Shown piece by piece: positions 27,401-36,622 of a stretch of 64,000 bases of DNA. Made by a program: the position numbers and the translations under genes. The stretch's first letter is position 1. Each line of letters opens with the position of its first letter. The notes beneath the pieces are model-generated. The model made no database searches and had not been told where the DNA came from. It saw nothing but the letters and a program-made list of their open reading frames with translations. Origin of the DNA: Capitulum mitella (taxonomy: Eukaryota > Arthropoda > Thecostraca > Pollicipedomorpha > Pollicipedidae); the NCBI GenBank assembly GCA_030062745.1, contig CP099841.1:24865398-24929397 (forward strand). The letters run 5' to 3'.

Positions 27401-28411
27401 CGGCCGGCACCGACGGGATGGGAAAGGAGGGGGGGATGGTGTGTCTTCCGACACGTATGGAAAGGACTCGACGCCGTGTGAGTTTTGATGCTCATTGTAA
27501 AGTCGAAAACCATTCGTTAAATAGATACGATTATACGGAGCTTTGTTCATCAGTCATGAAACGATAACGGATTGCGAAAACATGCACGGCTTGCTCTGCC
27601 CTGGATAACTTGTCATGTAGATTGAAGTACTGTCCTGGAAACAAAGGTGCATTTATCCGTGAGTGTTGACGTTTGACGTGTTGAAACTTTGTCTTGGAAT
27701 ATTTTGGGTTCTAACATTGCCCGTGATCGCGCCATCTGGTACTGGAGTCGTCACGAGGACTGGGCTTGACCGTACCTAGCCTGATCTGACCTGCGCTGAG
27801 CTGGCATTGTATGACCTCCGCCGTCCGTCGGCAGTCTGCACATGAACCTGGGTCGGCCGTGGCGACAAGAGGAGCGGGCGCTGGTCAAGTTCCGGTACAT
27901 GCCGAACGGCCGCCCGGCCAACATGCTGCCGCTGAACGTCGGCGAGGAGGTGGTGATTCTCTCGCGGGACAACGAGTCCCAGGGCTGGTGGAAGGGCAGG
28001 ATCGGTGACAGGGTGAGTGGCCGCGGGCGCCGGCTCGACCTGGCCAGCTGGTGTTCAGAGTGAAACGCTGCGGCCAGATGGTCCGAACTATTTCATGTCG
28101 CGTCTTTTTAATGGCCGGCTGGGACCACTGATTTGGAGGTTCCGTCGTCCTTTGTAGTGCCAGTGTTCCACCTCAGAGGTTTGCGGTTGAGAAGACTGAG
28201 AAGGCTGGTGGTAATTGTGATACATTGTAATTGTAATTGTAAATGCATTGTAACTGGTCATCGTTTGAAGCCCAGAGTCGCGTTCCTTCATGCCGGCACG
28301 GCGGGTCGGTGTGAGCAGCGTGGGCTCAGTTTTGAGTCGGCAGCGCTGACCGTCTGCGTGCCGTTTCAGGAGGGGTACTTTCCAAAGTCGTACGTGCAGG
28401 AGCTGGGCTGA
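5379..28411 (+). CDS. Vav: Protein vav, Rho/Rac guanine-nucleotide exchange factor (spliced)
   Basis: Exons: 5379-5594, 6280-6396, 6754-6812, 8165-8239, 10431-10548 (alternatively 11592-11700), 12300-12470, 12731-12934, 13223-13342, 14256-14372, 14848-14969, 15270-15318, 18738-18934, 19254-19371, 20126-20299, 21200-21238, 21711-21827, 26864-26991, 27242-27391, 27835-28012, 28370-28411. All introns are GT..AG and all phases close, giving 836 residues (833 with the alternative exon), close to human Vav1 at 845. Domain order is CH (1-130), acidic region with regulatory tyrosines (131-195), DH (about 205-390), PH (about 400-525), C1 zinc finger (535-583), proline/serine linker, SH2 (about 675-765) and SH3 (about 779-834). 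Vav proteins activate Rho/Rac GTPases downstream of tyrosine kinases at the membrane, where tyrosine phosphorylation relieves autoinhibition. The N-terminal SH3 of vertebrate Vav is absent, as in Drosophila Vav. The start is bounded by an upstream in-frame stop. The acceptor of 14256-14372 could instead be nine bases earlier (14247). Confidence 0.97.
6813..8164 (+). other. Vav intron 3
   Basis: 1.35 kb intron. It contains a long G homopolymer around 7540-7554 and otherwise no recognisable element. Open frames on either strand here are products of high GC content. Confidence 0.6.
8165..8239 (+). CDS. Vav: Vav exon 4: acidic region, first tyrosine
   Basis: A 75-bp exon in phase 2 to phase 2 encodes residues 131-156 around EEPIYQHLDEE. 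This corresponds to the first regulatory tyrosine motif of the Vav acidic region (DEDIYSGLSD in human Vav1). The candidate phospho-acceptor is Tyr148. It pairs with the downstream tyrosine exon, for which there are two alternatives. Confidence 0.9.
9410..10233. mobile_element. hAT-like non-autonomous element in Vav intron 4
   Basis: About 824 bp. The ends are inverted relatives: 5' CAGGGTTGGCTGTTCGCCAG against 3' (reversed) CAAGGCTGGGTGTTCGCCAA. Both ends carry arrays of the palindrome GTTCGCGAACAGTTCG and variants, for example around 9465-9540 and 10085-10210. The flanking octamers (GATAAGCC and AACACGCC) agree at only 5 of 8 bases, so the duplication is decayed or the ends are slightly misplaced. 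There is no transposase ORF. Confidence 0.6.
10431..10548 (+). CDS. Vav: Vav exon 5A: alternative acidic-region tyrosine exon
   Basis: A 118-bp exon, phase 2 in and phase 0 out, with acceptor GGTTGCAG and donor AAG/GTAGCC. It encodes residues 156-195, including LTRSRSNGK and ENIYEDLCYV. Tyr184 sits in the motif equivalent to human Vav1 DEIYEDL, whose phosphorylation releases autoinhibition. A second tyrosine (189) follows. Its downstream partner 11592-11700 encodes a homologous segment with the same phases, so the two cannot be joined in one reading frame. 5A is the closer match to the Drosophila VYQDLC segment. Confidence 0.88.
11592..11700 (+). CDS. Vav: Vav exon 5B: second, mutually exclusive acidic-region exon
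   Basis: A 109-bp exon, phase 2 in and phase 0 out, with acceptor GCATGCAG and donor CAG/GTAACC. It encodes EHAYDSFNTDYHVLSRS followed by HGEDIYEELTGFQSRPQ. The H-x-x-SRS and E-x-IYE-D/E-L spacing parallels exon 5A, indicating exon duplication. It carries two additional tyrosines (160 and 167 in isoform numbering) absent from 5A, while its core tyrosine is 181. Including both 5A and 5B, or neither, shifts the frame into exon 6. In-frame AG dinucleotides further upstream could also serve as acceptors. Confidence 0.82.
11723..11753 (+). repeat. (GGGTC)n repeat just inside the exon 5B donor
   Basis: About six copies of the pentamer GGGTC begin some 22 bases after the 5B donor, preceded by GGG-rich sequence. 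Intronic G-triplets close to a 5' splice site are known splicing enhancers, so this array could influence 5A/5B choice. No counterpart follows exon 5A. Confidence 0.85.
12300..14372 (+). CDS. Vav: Vav exons 6-9: DH (RhoGEF) domain
   Basis: Four phase-0 exons (12300-12470, 12731-12934, 13223-13342, 14256-14372) encode residues 196-399. Landmarks of the Dbl-homology fold are KRDYCLNELLETEANYISVL (CR1 helix), RFLVYGEYCSNL, LRDLLSVPMQRILKYEILL (CR3) and the C-terminal helix AMRDVAEYINEVKRDNETL. This helical bundle catalyses GDP release from Rho-family GTPases. The first acceptor has a poor pyrimidine tract but is preceded by a perfect branch-like ACTAAC. The last acceptor is ambiguous between 14247 and 14256, both in frame. 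Confidence 0.96.
13811..14246 (+). repeat. Degenerate tandem repeat before Vav exon 9 acceptor
   Basis: Much of this intron segment consists of diverged copies of a motif around GACTGCCGTGTCCGCTGGC, running up to the exon acceptor. The period is irregular. It resembles expanded polypyrimidine-tract sequence and is another repeat that ends at a splice junction. Confidence 0.55.
14848..18934 (+). CDS. Vav: Vav exons 10-12: PH domain
   Basis: Exons 14848-14969, 15270-15318 and 18738-18934 encode residues 400-522. Landmarks are CGRLLKDGEVKVKC, KLKLRYVFIFDEIFLMCKS, YKDSLKIRDFQL, SHYWYLVRKDKK and the closing helix KRIWIKALEEAM. The PH domain packs against DH and binds phosphoinositides in Vav proteins. 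The middle exon is only 49 bp. The intron before the last exon is 3.4 kb. Phases are 0-2, 2-0 and 0-2. Confidence 0.95.
15319..18737 (+). other. Vav intron 11 (3.4 kb)
   Basis: No coding exon or complete mobile element is recognisable. There is an A-rich run at about 16749-16759. Base composition is intermediate, with normal CpG. Confidence 0.5.
19254..20299 (+). CDS. Vav: Vav exons 13-14: C1 zinc finger and proline-rich tail
   Basis: Exons 19254-19371 and 20126-20299 encode residues 522-619. The zinc ligands follow the C1 pattern H-X12-C-X2-C-X13-C-X2-C-X4-H-X2-C-X6-C, from His535 to Cys583, split by the intron after LKGIFLQ. In Vav the atypical C1 finger stabilises DH-PH and assists exchange rather than binding phorbol ester. 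The rest of the second exon is proline-rich (PPSLPPRPP), a candidate SH3-binding segment, then acidic. Confidence 0.95.
20291..20399 (+). repeat. Tandem duplication across the Vav exon 14 donor
   Basis: The exon end and donor CACCACCAG/GTCAGCTCTGTCC is repeated 32 bp downstream as CACCGCCAG/GTCAGCACTGGCC. A third CGCACCAG/GTAACT occurs about two periods further (GT at 20395). The real donor is taken as the first (GT at 20300) because it joins in frame to later exons. Using the second donor would add 32 bases and shift the frame. Confidence 0.8.
20425..20498. repeat. (GA)n microsatellite followed by G-run
   Basis: About 58 bases of pure GA dinucleotides followed by a run of some 16 G, in Vav intron 14. 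Confidence 0.97.
21200..21827 (+). CDS. Vav: Vav exons 15-16: C1-SH2 linker with tyrosine docking motifs
   Basis: A 39-bp micro-exon (21200-21238) encodes SSPVNGRYAAPRT. A 117-bp exon (21711-21827) is serine-rich and ends SPPEYVNLSLE. Both are phase 0 and splice into SLE-EQPWWAGEMDR of the SH2 exon. Tyr627 sits in YAAP (Y-x-x-P, a Crk/Nck-type SH2 ligand pattern) and Tyr665 in YVNL (Y-x-N, a Grb2-type pattern). This linker occupies the place of the N-terminal SH3 in vertebrate Vav. The micro-exon is supported by consensus acceptor and donor and its phase. The second exon's donor GTTGGT is weak. Confidence 0.82.
21251..21290 (+). repeat. Short (CCTGGA)n minisatellite after micro-exon donor
   Basis: A C-rich stretch with three to four CCTGGA units starts about a dozen bases inside the intron after exon 15. 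Confidence 0.75.
22611..23620. mobile_element. Degraded piggyBac-like MITE, family 2 copy F
   Basis: The 3' end reads CACAGGG then TTAA (23617-23620) after a C14 run. Interior segments parallel the intact copy at 42465-43655, for example GACATGAATCGAGAG, GCATAGGCGGYGYCAGGGA and CATTTTCCTTTTACSYTCA. The 5' end is not identifiable, so the copy is 5'-truncated or too diverged. It has no coding capacity and lies in Vav intron 16. Confidence 0.7.
24350..24424. repeat. (TA)n microsatellite
   Basis: About 54 bases of uninterrupted TA, preceded by imperfect TATATA sequence. Confidence 0.95.
25348..25441. repeat. Two-copy tandem duplication
   Basis: Around GATCTGAAGGGATCTGTCGAC a stretch of roughly 45 bp is repeated, with the core GGGATCT-x-TCGACAAAA present twice. 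Function unknown. Confidence 0.6.
26864..27391 (+). CDS. Vav: Vav exons 17-18: SH2 domain
   Basis: Exons 26864-26991 (phase 0-2) and 27242-27391 (phase 2-2) encode residues 672-764. WWAGEMDR starts the fold and GTFLVRVS contains the invariant phosphotyrosine-binding Arg700. KVSHMKI and the C-terminal MIQFYEQNSLSENF match other Vav SH2 domains. This domain recruits Vav to activated receptors and adaptors. Confidence 0.96.
27835..28411 (+). CDS. Vav: Vav exons 19-20: C-terminal SH3 domain and stop
   Basis: Exons 27835-28012 and 28370-28411. The SH3 core runs ALVKFRYMP ... LPLNVGEEVVIL ... SQGWWKGRIGDR, then EGYFPKSYVQELG and the TGA stop at 28409-28411. The ALYDY motif is replaced by ALVKFRY, while the WW, G-Y-F-P and Y-V residues of the peptide groove are kept. 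This is the only SH3 in the protein. Confidence 0.95.
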
Positions 28412-29829
28412 TGCGCGTCAGCCGCTGCCGGCCGGCATGTCAGTGCCAAACTCAGAGCGGCGGCGCCAGCTCGCCACTGCGTCAGCCGTGTAACGAAGTA
28501 TCGGTGTCTATGACGACCAGTACGTGCAGAGGTCATGTGATAATGTGTCCCCGCATCTCCGCTCGCTCGGCTAGCTTCTGCGCGCGAACGTGCCGTGCGG
28601 TCCACGCCGGTCCGCCGCACCTATAGTCATTCCGCCGAGTCATCGCTAAGTCATTACCTCGTGCGCCGGCCTTCGCGGCGTCCGCGGCGGTCTGCTGTTA
28701 CGTTCGCTGGGGCTGGTGGGCTCCTCGGCGTCTTCACGCGCCCCCGTCACAGGTCAGCGGAGGTCGCGACCGGTACCGCGGGCGCCGGCGCGGCGCAGAC
28801 GAAAGCGGCGCACGTGCGCTGGCCTCGCTTGTTAGCCTTTGGACAGTGTTTATGGCGGAGCCGCCGGATCGCCCTCCTTCGCTGCGCGAGCTGCGCTTAC
28901 ATCCAGTGATAATTTCGTAGCTTTTTAAACGCTCGGTGTCAGTCGTGGCCGTGCGCGTTGGACGGGCCGCGGCAGTAGCGTAGGATGTACCGCAACCGGA
29001 CGCGTGAGAGCGGCAGTTTCTCCTGTTGTCGAAATAAATGTTCATCCCACTCGTACAGCGTGTCTGGCCGCTCCGAACAGGCGAAGTGTTGTGCGACGTC
29101 CGTTCGCTGGCGGATGTGTGTGGGCTGTTTCGCGTTAACAGACACTTTGCGCCTCATTACGTCCAAGCACTGCGTTTTCCCATCTGCCGCCGATCTGTAG
29201 TTGTCTAGCTCTTCAACGATAAGTCACTCCACGTGGCTGTTGCAACGGAACCTATCCGTCCTCTCAAATCGTCGTGGGTCCCTGGATGGCTGAATTTATT
29301 TCTTCCGAGCGAGATGTACGAAGTTCCCTTCGGAAATGATGTGATGGATTCAGATGATTCCACAGCAGACGTAATGACGTGAATTAAACGCAAACTGCGT
29401 GTTTACTGGTCACTGTAACCGATCAGGCCAATTGAATACGTCCTGGGCGTAATGGGGCGACGTTTTAAAAAGTTTTCGTCCTCCCATGGTGACGGGATCC
29501 TCTAAAATGCCTTGGAAATTGGGAATTTATTGAACGAGACTATCCAATGATCTCGATCGTCGAGAAAGATATGTCGATAGCCAGGCAAGTGTTGACTGTA
29601 GTTTTCAGGAAAAACATGATCTTAAGTTATCTTAAGCTCGACTGCCAGCTATTTCCACTCCCGATGTGACAGACCATTGATACAAAAACGAGTGAGTAGC
29701 TACGCCTTTGGCTCCACGAAGATACCAAGACATTTGAAACCTTTGCTATGCAATGACGACCGCAGCTGCATCATGATTCCCCCACAACATAACGCAGGGA
29801 AAGAAGTCGTAGGTCGGTAGCCTGGCTAG
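28412..29829. other. Vav 3' flank
   Basis: GC-rich 3' UTR/flank to about 29000, then unremarkable sequence. A canonical AATAAA occurs at 29033-29038, about 620 bases after the stop, and is the best candidate polyadenylation signal for Vav. It is shown separately. Confidence 0.5.
29033..29038 (+). terminator. Candidate Vav polyadenylation signal AATAAA
   Basis: First clear AATAAA downstream of the Vav stop codon. It implies a 3' UTR of roughly 640 bases. The assignment rests only on position and hexamer. Confidence 0.4.
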
Positions 29830-32317
29830 CCCGTCCCCAACGGCGGTTTACCCCCCCGCCGAGATTTTTACAAGAGTGCAGGAGAACGAACAAACACAGC
29901 GCCACGAAAGTTCATGTACCCTTTGCTTGATCATTTTTACACCCTGCGTCAAAGTTTTGATCTTAGGTCGAGTCAGGTGCCTAACTTAGGTCAGGTCAAA
30001 CGGACCCATGTCCAAAAAATTTTAGTGCTCTGTAACTTTTTCGCAAAACAAGATATCACAATAATACTTTCAGGAATTTGTGATCTGGAGAGATGCAACA
30101 AATCCGCTATCTCAGATTTTTCGGAATTTACTGGGTCATTAACCTAAGGACAAGCCCATTTTAAAAACACGTTTTTTTCCGAAATTGGCGGAATTTTTCA
30201 AAACATTTTCAGCGTGGAGTAAAGCAGACATCTAGTTACCGTCATTGGGCAAAGTATCAATGACTTCCAGCTATTGACCTGAGGTCAGGTCACGAATAAC
30301 TGTTGTGAGCCGAAATGTACCACCGTCGAAATCAGCGATGAATTACTCAGAATGGGTAGAAAATGGCAGAACTGGCTTGCACAGACGTAAGTTATACCAA
30401 GAACCTCAAAAAGTTTTTGAAAAAATTGCGTATTTTGGAAATAAACAGGCTCTCGCGAATAAAGCTCCGCCAGTTGTGTAGATTGGTAACTAATGAATTT
30501 TTCCAAAATGTAAGCATGAAAAATCATCATAAGAACCACGAAAATCAATAAAATTTACATGGATAGGCCTATGCCGCGAAAGTAAAGGAACGCTAACATT
30601 AGTTCCCGTTAATTTCTTACTGCGTACGTCTGCGGTGCCCGCCGAAAGCCGGCGTGAGAATTGTTGCGTCTTCAACCCGCGCACGACCGTCTGTCAGTTA
30701 CGATCATGCTCGGCTGGGGGGGGGGCAGTTGGTCGCCCCTCTCTATCTCACGAACGGTTGGTCGCACGATACAAATAAGCACACCGTTGGAAAGCCTGTG
30801 ACGAGTAGAACTCAAAACTGGTCTCATTTTTAGTTTTAGATAATATGTAAGCAATTTACGTCCTATATATGTTTTCTCATAGCCGACTGCATGAGACCGA
30901 GAAACGGCCTGAATCTCAAGGTTTGTGACTAATAACGCATAGTTAAAGGCACCAGGGCACAAGTAAAGGTCCGCAAATGCCGATACACATCTAATTTCTC
31001 GGATTTGTTCAATATATGAGCCGAAACGTTGAATTAAAGACACTGCAATTTTCACGCCGGCTATCGGCGCGCGGCGCAGCGGTACGCAGTAAGAAATTGA
31101 CGGGAATTAATTTTAGCGTTCCTTTATTTTCGCGAGAAAAGCCTATCCATGTAAATTTTATTGATCTTAGTGGTTCTTGTGATGCTTTTTCATGTTTAAA
31201 TTTTGGAAACAATTCATTAGTTACCAATGTACAAAATTCGCGGAGCCTTATTCGCGAGAGCCTGTTTATTTCCAAAATGCGCAATTTTTTAACACTTTGT
31301 GAGGTTCCTGGTATTACTTATGTCTGTGCAAGCCAGTTCTGCCAATTTTTACCCATTCTGAGTAATTCATCGGTGATTTTGACGGTGGTAAATTTTGGCT
31401 CACTACAGTTATTCATGACCTGACCTCAGGTCAATAGCTGGAAGCCATTGATACTTTGCCCAATGATGGTAACTAGATGTCTGCTTCATTTCACACTAAA
31501 AATGTTATGAAATATTCCGTCAATTTCCGAAAAAAACAACATATTTTAAAATTGGCTTGACCTTAGGTTCAATGACCCGGGAAATTCCGAAAAATCTGAG
31601 ATATCAGCTTTGTTGCATCTATCAAGATCACAAATTCCTGAAAGTATTATTGTGATATTTTGTTTTCCGAAAAAGTTACAGAGCGCTTCACTTTTTTGGA
31701 CATAGGTCTGTTTGACCTGACCTAGGTCAAGCACCCGACTTGACCTGAGGTCAAAACTTTGACACAAGGTGTAAAAATGATGAAGTAAAAGGGCCGAATG
31801 ACCCTGCAGTCGGTGCGCCCTTAAGCCCCCCCCCCCCCCGATGAAGTAAAAGGTACAGAAAGCTTCGTGACTCTGCGTTTGTTCGTTCTCTCGCAATCCC
31901 AGAAAAACCTAAGGGGGGGGGGGGCGGTCAACTGCCGTCCCCCAGTCGAGGGCGGGTTAACTCAACGTTTCGGCGTATATATTGAACAAATCTGAGAAAT
32001 TAGCGTGTATCGGCATCTGCGGACCTTTACTTGGGCGTTGGTGCCTGTACCTATGCGTTATTAGTCACGGCCCTTGAGATTAAGGCCGTTTCTAAGTCTC
32101 ATGCAGTCGTCTATGAGAAAAAATATAGAGGACGTAAATTGCCTACATATTATCTAAAACTAAAAATGAGACTAGTTTCGAGCTCTACTCGTCACAAGCT
32201 TTCCAGCGGTGTGCTTATTTTTATCGTGTGACCAATCGTTCGTGAATTAGAGGGGGAGGCGGTCAACCGCCTCCCCCAGTCAGGCGTGATCGTCGCCGAC
32301 CCACGGTCGTGCATGGG
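29830..32317 (+). mobile_element. piggyBac-like MITE, family 1 copy A (interrupted)
   Basis: Starts CCCGTCCCC after CTAG and ends CATGGG before TTAG, decayed versions of the CCCG..CGGG ends and TTAA target seen in the intact copy at 56605-57823. It is split by copy B. The left part runs to about 30671 and resumes at CTCAACGTTTCGGCG (about 31961), continuous in the intact copy. Without B the length is about 1.2 kb. There is no ORF for a transposase. Confidence 0.85.
30676..31956 (-). mobile_element. piggyBac-like MITE, family 1 copy B nested in copy A
   Basis: A 1281-bp element in the opposite orientation to A. Its ends are CCCGCGCACG and GGCGGG. The right target is TTAA (31957-31960) and the left is TCAA (30672-30675), one substitution from TTAA. 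The sequence flanking both sides joins to reconstitute copy A. Insertion at TTAA with a 4-bp duplication is the hallmark of piggyBac superfamily transposition. It is non-autonomous. Confidence 0.85.
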
Positions 32318-33099
32318 TTAGTTATTGACTACATTTTTTCAGGACATACGTAAAATAGTTAGAAACGAAACGAAGAAAGGCTTTGGAGAAATCGAAACTG
32401 TCGCTCAGAGCCGCGTCCGATAAATCTCAGGCAGGTTGCGCCAGTTTATCCCCCGGTGTTGGCACTTGGCAAGGAGGAGGGGATGGTTAATTCGTGTGTT
32501 GCCCCTCCACTCGTCCATTTGATAGAGCGATGCCCCTGCTCGAGGCTTTGGCGTAGAAACTCGTTGCCTTTAACCATCGCATTGGTGGGGGTGGGGGTCA
32601 CCTCACGGTGCTAAGAGATTCGGGCATCCATCATTGCACTGATTAAAGTCCTCTTCGTAAAATACTGGCGATAATATTGGCAGAGACCTGATACAGAAGT
32701 ATTTATGTCATCATTTGTTTTTTGATGCGCCATGAATTAGCTGACAGTCTTTTATTGGAGGCAGGATGGTTTGCATTTCTTTTTGTTGAATGGCGTAAAG
32801 AATAATCTCGGTTTTTGTACGAAAAATCAGCTGGGTTTGGAAACTCTGGGAAACTAACTATTTGGAAGCTTTAATACAATTAACGCGCGTTAGTTGCAAA
32901 AAGAAACGCGGAAAATCGCTAGCGTCACCGGTCCAATACCGTATGCTACGCGTGGGTTCTGCCAGAGACAAGGTTGATGGTTTTGGTTCGTGAATAAGGA
33001 CGCACAGCCTCTTGGGCTCAGGCGGTCGAAGTCTTATGCAGAGTCTTGTGTCATGCCAAGTGCTAGCTAGTTGCCCGCATGTTTGGGTTTTAGTGTGCA
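32318..33099. other. Unassigned intergenic, CpG-normal
   Basis: No gene or repeat recognised. It immediately precedes the CpG-depleted block, so it is a candidate location for an upstream promoter of that block. No promoter motif is evident. Confidence 0.4.
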
Positions 33100-33530
33100 T
33101 GGGTATAAACTTGTTTTATTGCTCCATGTTTCCCTAATTTTCCAAAGCTGGTCTTGGGTGCATTTAGAGTGCTAAAAATTTTCTCCATGTCTACAGAGAG
33201 TTTGGTAACAGGCAAAATATATATGCTAACCCTCAAATGAGCATGTGAAGTTCTTGAGCACCACTTTGTATACCCTGTGTCAAAAGCCTGTGATATGTAA
33301 GTTTGCTGAGAGCATTTAGTTGTCAACTGAGTTTTATGGGATTTTCACATGTGTACCCAGTCTAGTCAATATTTAGGAGTTATGTGACAGGTTGACCTGA
33401 TCTGAATTCAGTGAGCCCTGGAAAAGTAGACTGAGCCACTGCAAGTTTCAGGTCAAGTATCCTTGTGTGTGATGGGTTTTTGTGTGATGTATTTTTTTTT
33501 AGCTGTGCGCCTCTGTTGCAGCATGTTTCA

Positions 33531-33679
33531 GAGTTTCAGGACAATGATGATGACCTCATGGGGCCTCAAATCCAAGGGCAGCCTATACTGACCTCTTATG
33601 ATATCATATCATGAGAGATCAGTATAGGCTGCTGTTGGATTTGCAGCCCCATGAGGTCATCATCATTGTCGTGAAACTC
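33531..33679. repeat. 149-bp near-perfect hairpin
   Basis: The left arm begins GAGTTTCAGGACAATGATGA and the right arm ends with its near-exact reverse complement (TCATCATTGTCGTGAAACTC). About 65 of 72 arm bases pair, meeting at ATGATATCATATCAT with almost no loop. Possibly a palindromic MITE. A transcript would fold into one long double-stranded stem. Confidence 0.9.
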
Positions 33680-33766
33680 CAGAACTTCAGTGGAAACTAA
33701 TACATAATGAAAACATATTTTGACTTAGAAAAATTTTGACTTCTTGTGATGTTTTTTCAGTGTTTC

Positions 33767-35036
33767 AGGTGCAGTCCTCCCACTTCTCATAACTAAAGAA
33801 GTCCATGTAGTTGCTAGGTTGTATTGGTCCAAGACACACCCCGAAGAAATAGTCCAATCCAAGGCAGTGTGCATTTTCAGCATTACAGCCTTCTCAAAAT
33901 AGTTTCCTGGAGTGATCCAGCCATACATAGCCTCTGCAGCAGCCAGCATGAGTTTGGATCACTGAGCATCTCCATGGGACAGATTAATGCCAAGTTTTAA
34001 AGTTTGATATTCACAAAGGTGGCACTGGGACTTTTGCTAACATGCAACAGACTCAAAACTTGGAATAAGTTGGTGATGACACTGGAGCAGAACAGGGAGG
34101 TGAGTTGGGACAGTGCAAGGCCTGAGTGCTCAGGAGGGAACAGGGATGAAGAAGGAAACATAACTTCTGGGACAGTACAGAGGTGGATGGTGTAGGGAGA
34201 TAGGTGATGACTAATGGGGCAGTGATGAATGTTATTGGAATGGAGTACTGGGACAAGAAAGGGACAAGCAAAGGCATGGGGATAGGACTGGGACAAGTAA
34301 GGGGATAGGAACTGGACTGGGACAAGGAGGAACATGAGAGAGGCAAAACATGAAGTGAGCTGTCTCTTGCCCTGTCCCATCCCAGTCTCTTTGCCCCTGC
34401 CCAATTATAGTCCTTGTTCCTTGCTGTTGTTCAATGTTGTTGCTGTCTTTTTCACATCCCTCTGTCCCAGTAGCATTCCTGCCCTGTTACTTGTTCCTGT
34501 GTTGTCCCCATGCCTTTGCTTGTCCATTTCCCATCCCAGTCCCTTTTGACCATTCTGCCCCAATACCATTTCATGACCATGCCATTGCCATCATCTCTCC
34601 CTACTCCATCTAGGTCCTCGATATCTGTGCTGCCTTGGTTTTCCTTCTCTGTCCCTGTCTTGTCTGTTCTTTCTCCATCCCAGTCAACCTCCCTGTTCCA
34701 TTCTGGTGCTTTCAACCTTTTTCAAACCTTGAAACTGCTTTGTTTTAGTGAGTCTTTCAGTGATATTGTATTTCATGACACATCTGTGAACTGGCAAACC
34801 TTAAAGGCGGTGTTAATCTGTCTCGTGAAGATGCTCTTTGCTTGAAACTTACACTAGTTGTGGAGGTGTTGGATGACAAAATCACTTCAAGAGATTATTA
34901 TGGAGAAGTTGTAATCCTGAAAAGGTGCAAAATGCCCTCAGCTGGACTATTTTTCACTGTGCATCTTTTGATGCCAGTATGGCTTGGTATCCATTATGGG
35001 GATTTCTGGAGTTTTGGGAAGTAGGAAACCTGCACC
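33767..35036. mobile_element. Foldback element, copy 1 (CpG-decayed)
   Basis: The terminal arms are inverted: AGGTGCAG and CCCACTTCTCATAACT at the left, and GGAGTTTTGGGAAGT with CTGCACCT at the right. The core is built from GGGAC/AGGAA-type purine repeats on the left half and their complements (TCCCWGTCCC) on the right. The arms match those at 54.6-56.3 kb. No coding capacity. Confidence 0.75.
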
Positions 35037-36622
35037 TAGAATACATTTTTTTCTTACAAACATGCCAAGTTATGCACTTCCCTAAGATGGAAGGCAGAAA
35101 AAGTGAAAATTTTTGAAGCATACTGCAACCACTTGGAGCAAAAGTTCCTGTACATATGGTTAATTGAAATGTTGCCAGCCTGAGAGGTTCAGTGTTGGAG
35201 TTTCCACATCATAGTATGCCCATAATACTGTCTGTTGTTTCGACATCATCATGGATGTGACATCTTTGCCCGATACCCTCCACCTTACAGAAAACAGATT
35301 TCAAGATTCTGGTCATCACAGCTCAGATTTTGTAGTCCATTTTTCAGGTATAATGTCACTTGTGTGGAACCAATCTTGAAGTCATTTCAACATTGCTGTT
35401 CCTAAAAGTGCTTAAAGCCATTTGATGGAGTTCCATGGCATTTGTGAAGTTTTATGAACCACAGTAGACATGCTTCAGAGTAACATGTAATCTGCTCTCA
35501 TAAGCACCTCATGACCTAGGTTGACCTGTGTCATTACTTTCCTCGGATTAATGTATATTGACCTCCTGTGCATAACTGCAGATTTCTGCCTTAGAATGTG
35601 TGTAATTCCTGATTTGTATGTCATTCATATTTAACCCAAACCACTCATATTTAAGTTTACCATAACCTGTGACATGATAGATAACCCTGAACAAATGTGA
35701 CATTTGGAAGTCTTACCAATGAGGTCAATCAGCTACCATTTAAATTAGTCCAATCAGCCTGCTCATTGCAGAGTGAGGTTCTGGTTGCAGAGTGGGGCAT
35801 CTGCTCCCCCTCCCAGTTATGAAGGGGCAACATATCCCACCATCTGTCAGGATAAGTAATCAGAAGTGCTGGTTTGCATACTGTACTAGTTTTGATCCAT
35901 ATCACTGTCAACTTCTGGCCCCTCAGAGGTACTGTATAAGTTATGTCCCTTAGGGTCCAGTGGGAACCAGAATCCTCTGGCATGATATATTTTTAGTTGT
36001 TCTGTAAGCTGTATGATTCTGTCTGACTCAAAAGACCAAACTAGGCATGATCATACAGCCAAAAGACTGAGTCTGTGTACATTTGTTTTTGTGTCATTGT
36101 TGTGTCGTTCCCAATTTCGAGATGGCTGGGGTTTAGTGCTCTTCCCCTTCCCCTCCTGCACCATTGATGGCTGCCAAATGGAAAATTTAAGGGAAGGGGT
36201 TAACATGTTGTCAGTAATTAAAATCACACCTGATTGTTTTTTCACTGAAAATGGGAACAAAAGGAGTGCAAATAGGTGCAGTGAAAGGGAACACCACATG
36301 AACACTTCAACACTTCAACACCACTGTTTTTAAGGAAGCAGATCATGACATGATATCTTAATATAATGGTAGACATGAATCTTATCATTTTGCTGTCATT
36401 ACATCAACTGATGAACATTATATGACCATGTTGATCACACACCTCTAAGCCCAAATAGATAATAAGTGTTGTCATCTCACCAGAACGTATTTTTCAGTTT
36501 CCCTCATGCATTGGAATACGACAAAACAATGCAAGCATAGACCTAAGCAAAAGGAACTTTGTTTGCAAAACTGATCTTGTTTTCCATGGCATTTGTGCAA
36601 GGCTTTTCATATCTGTTGTACA

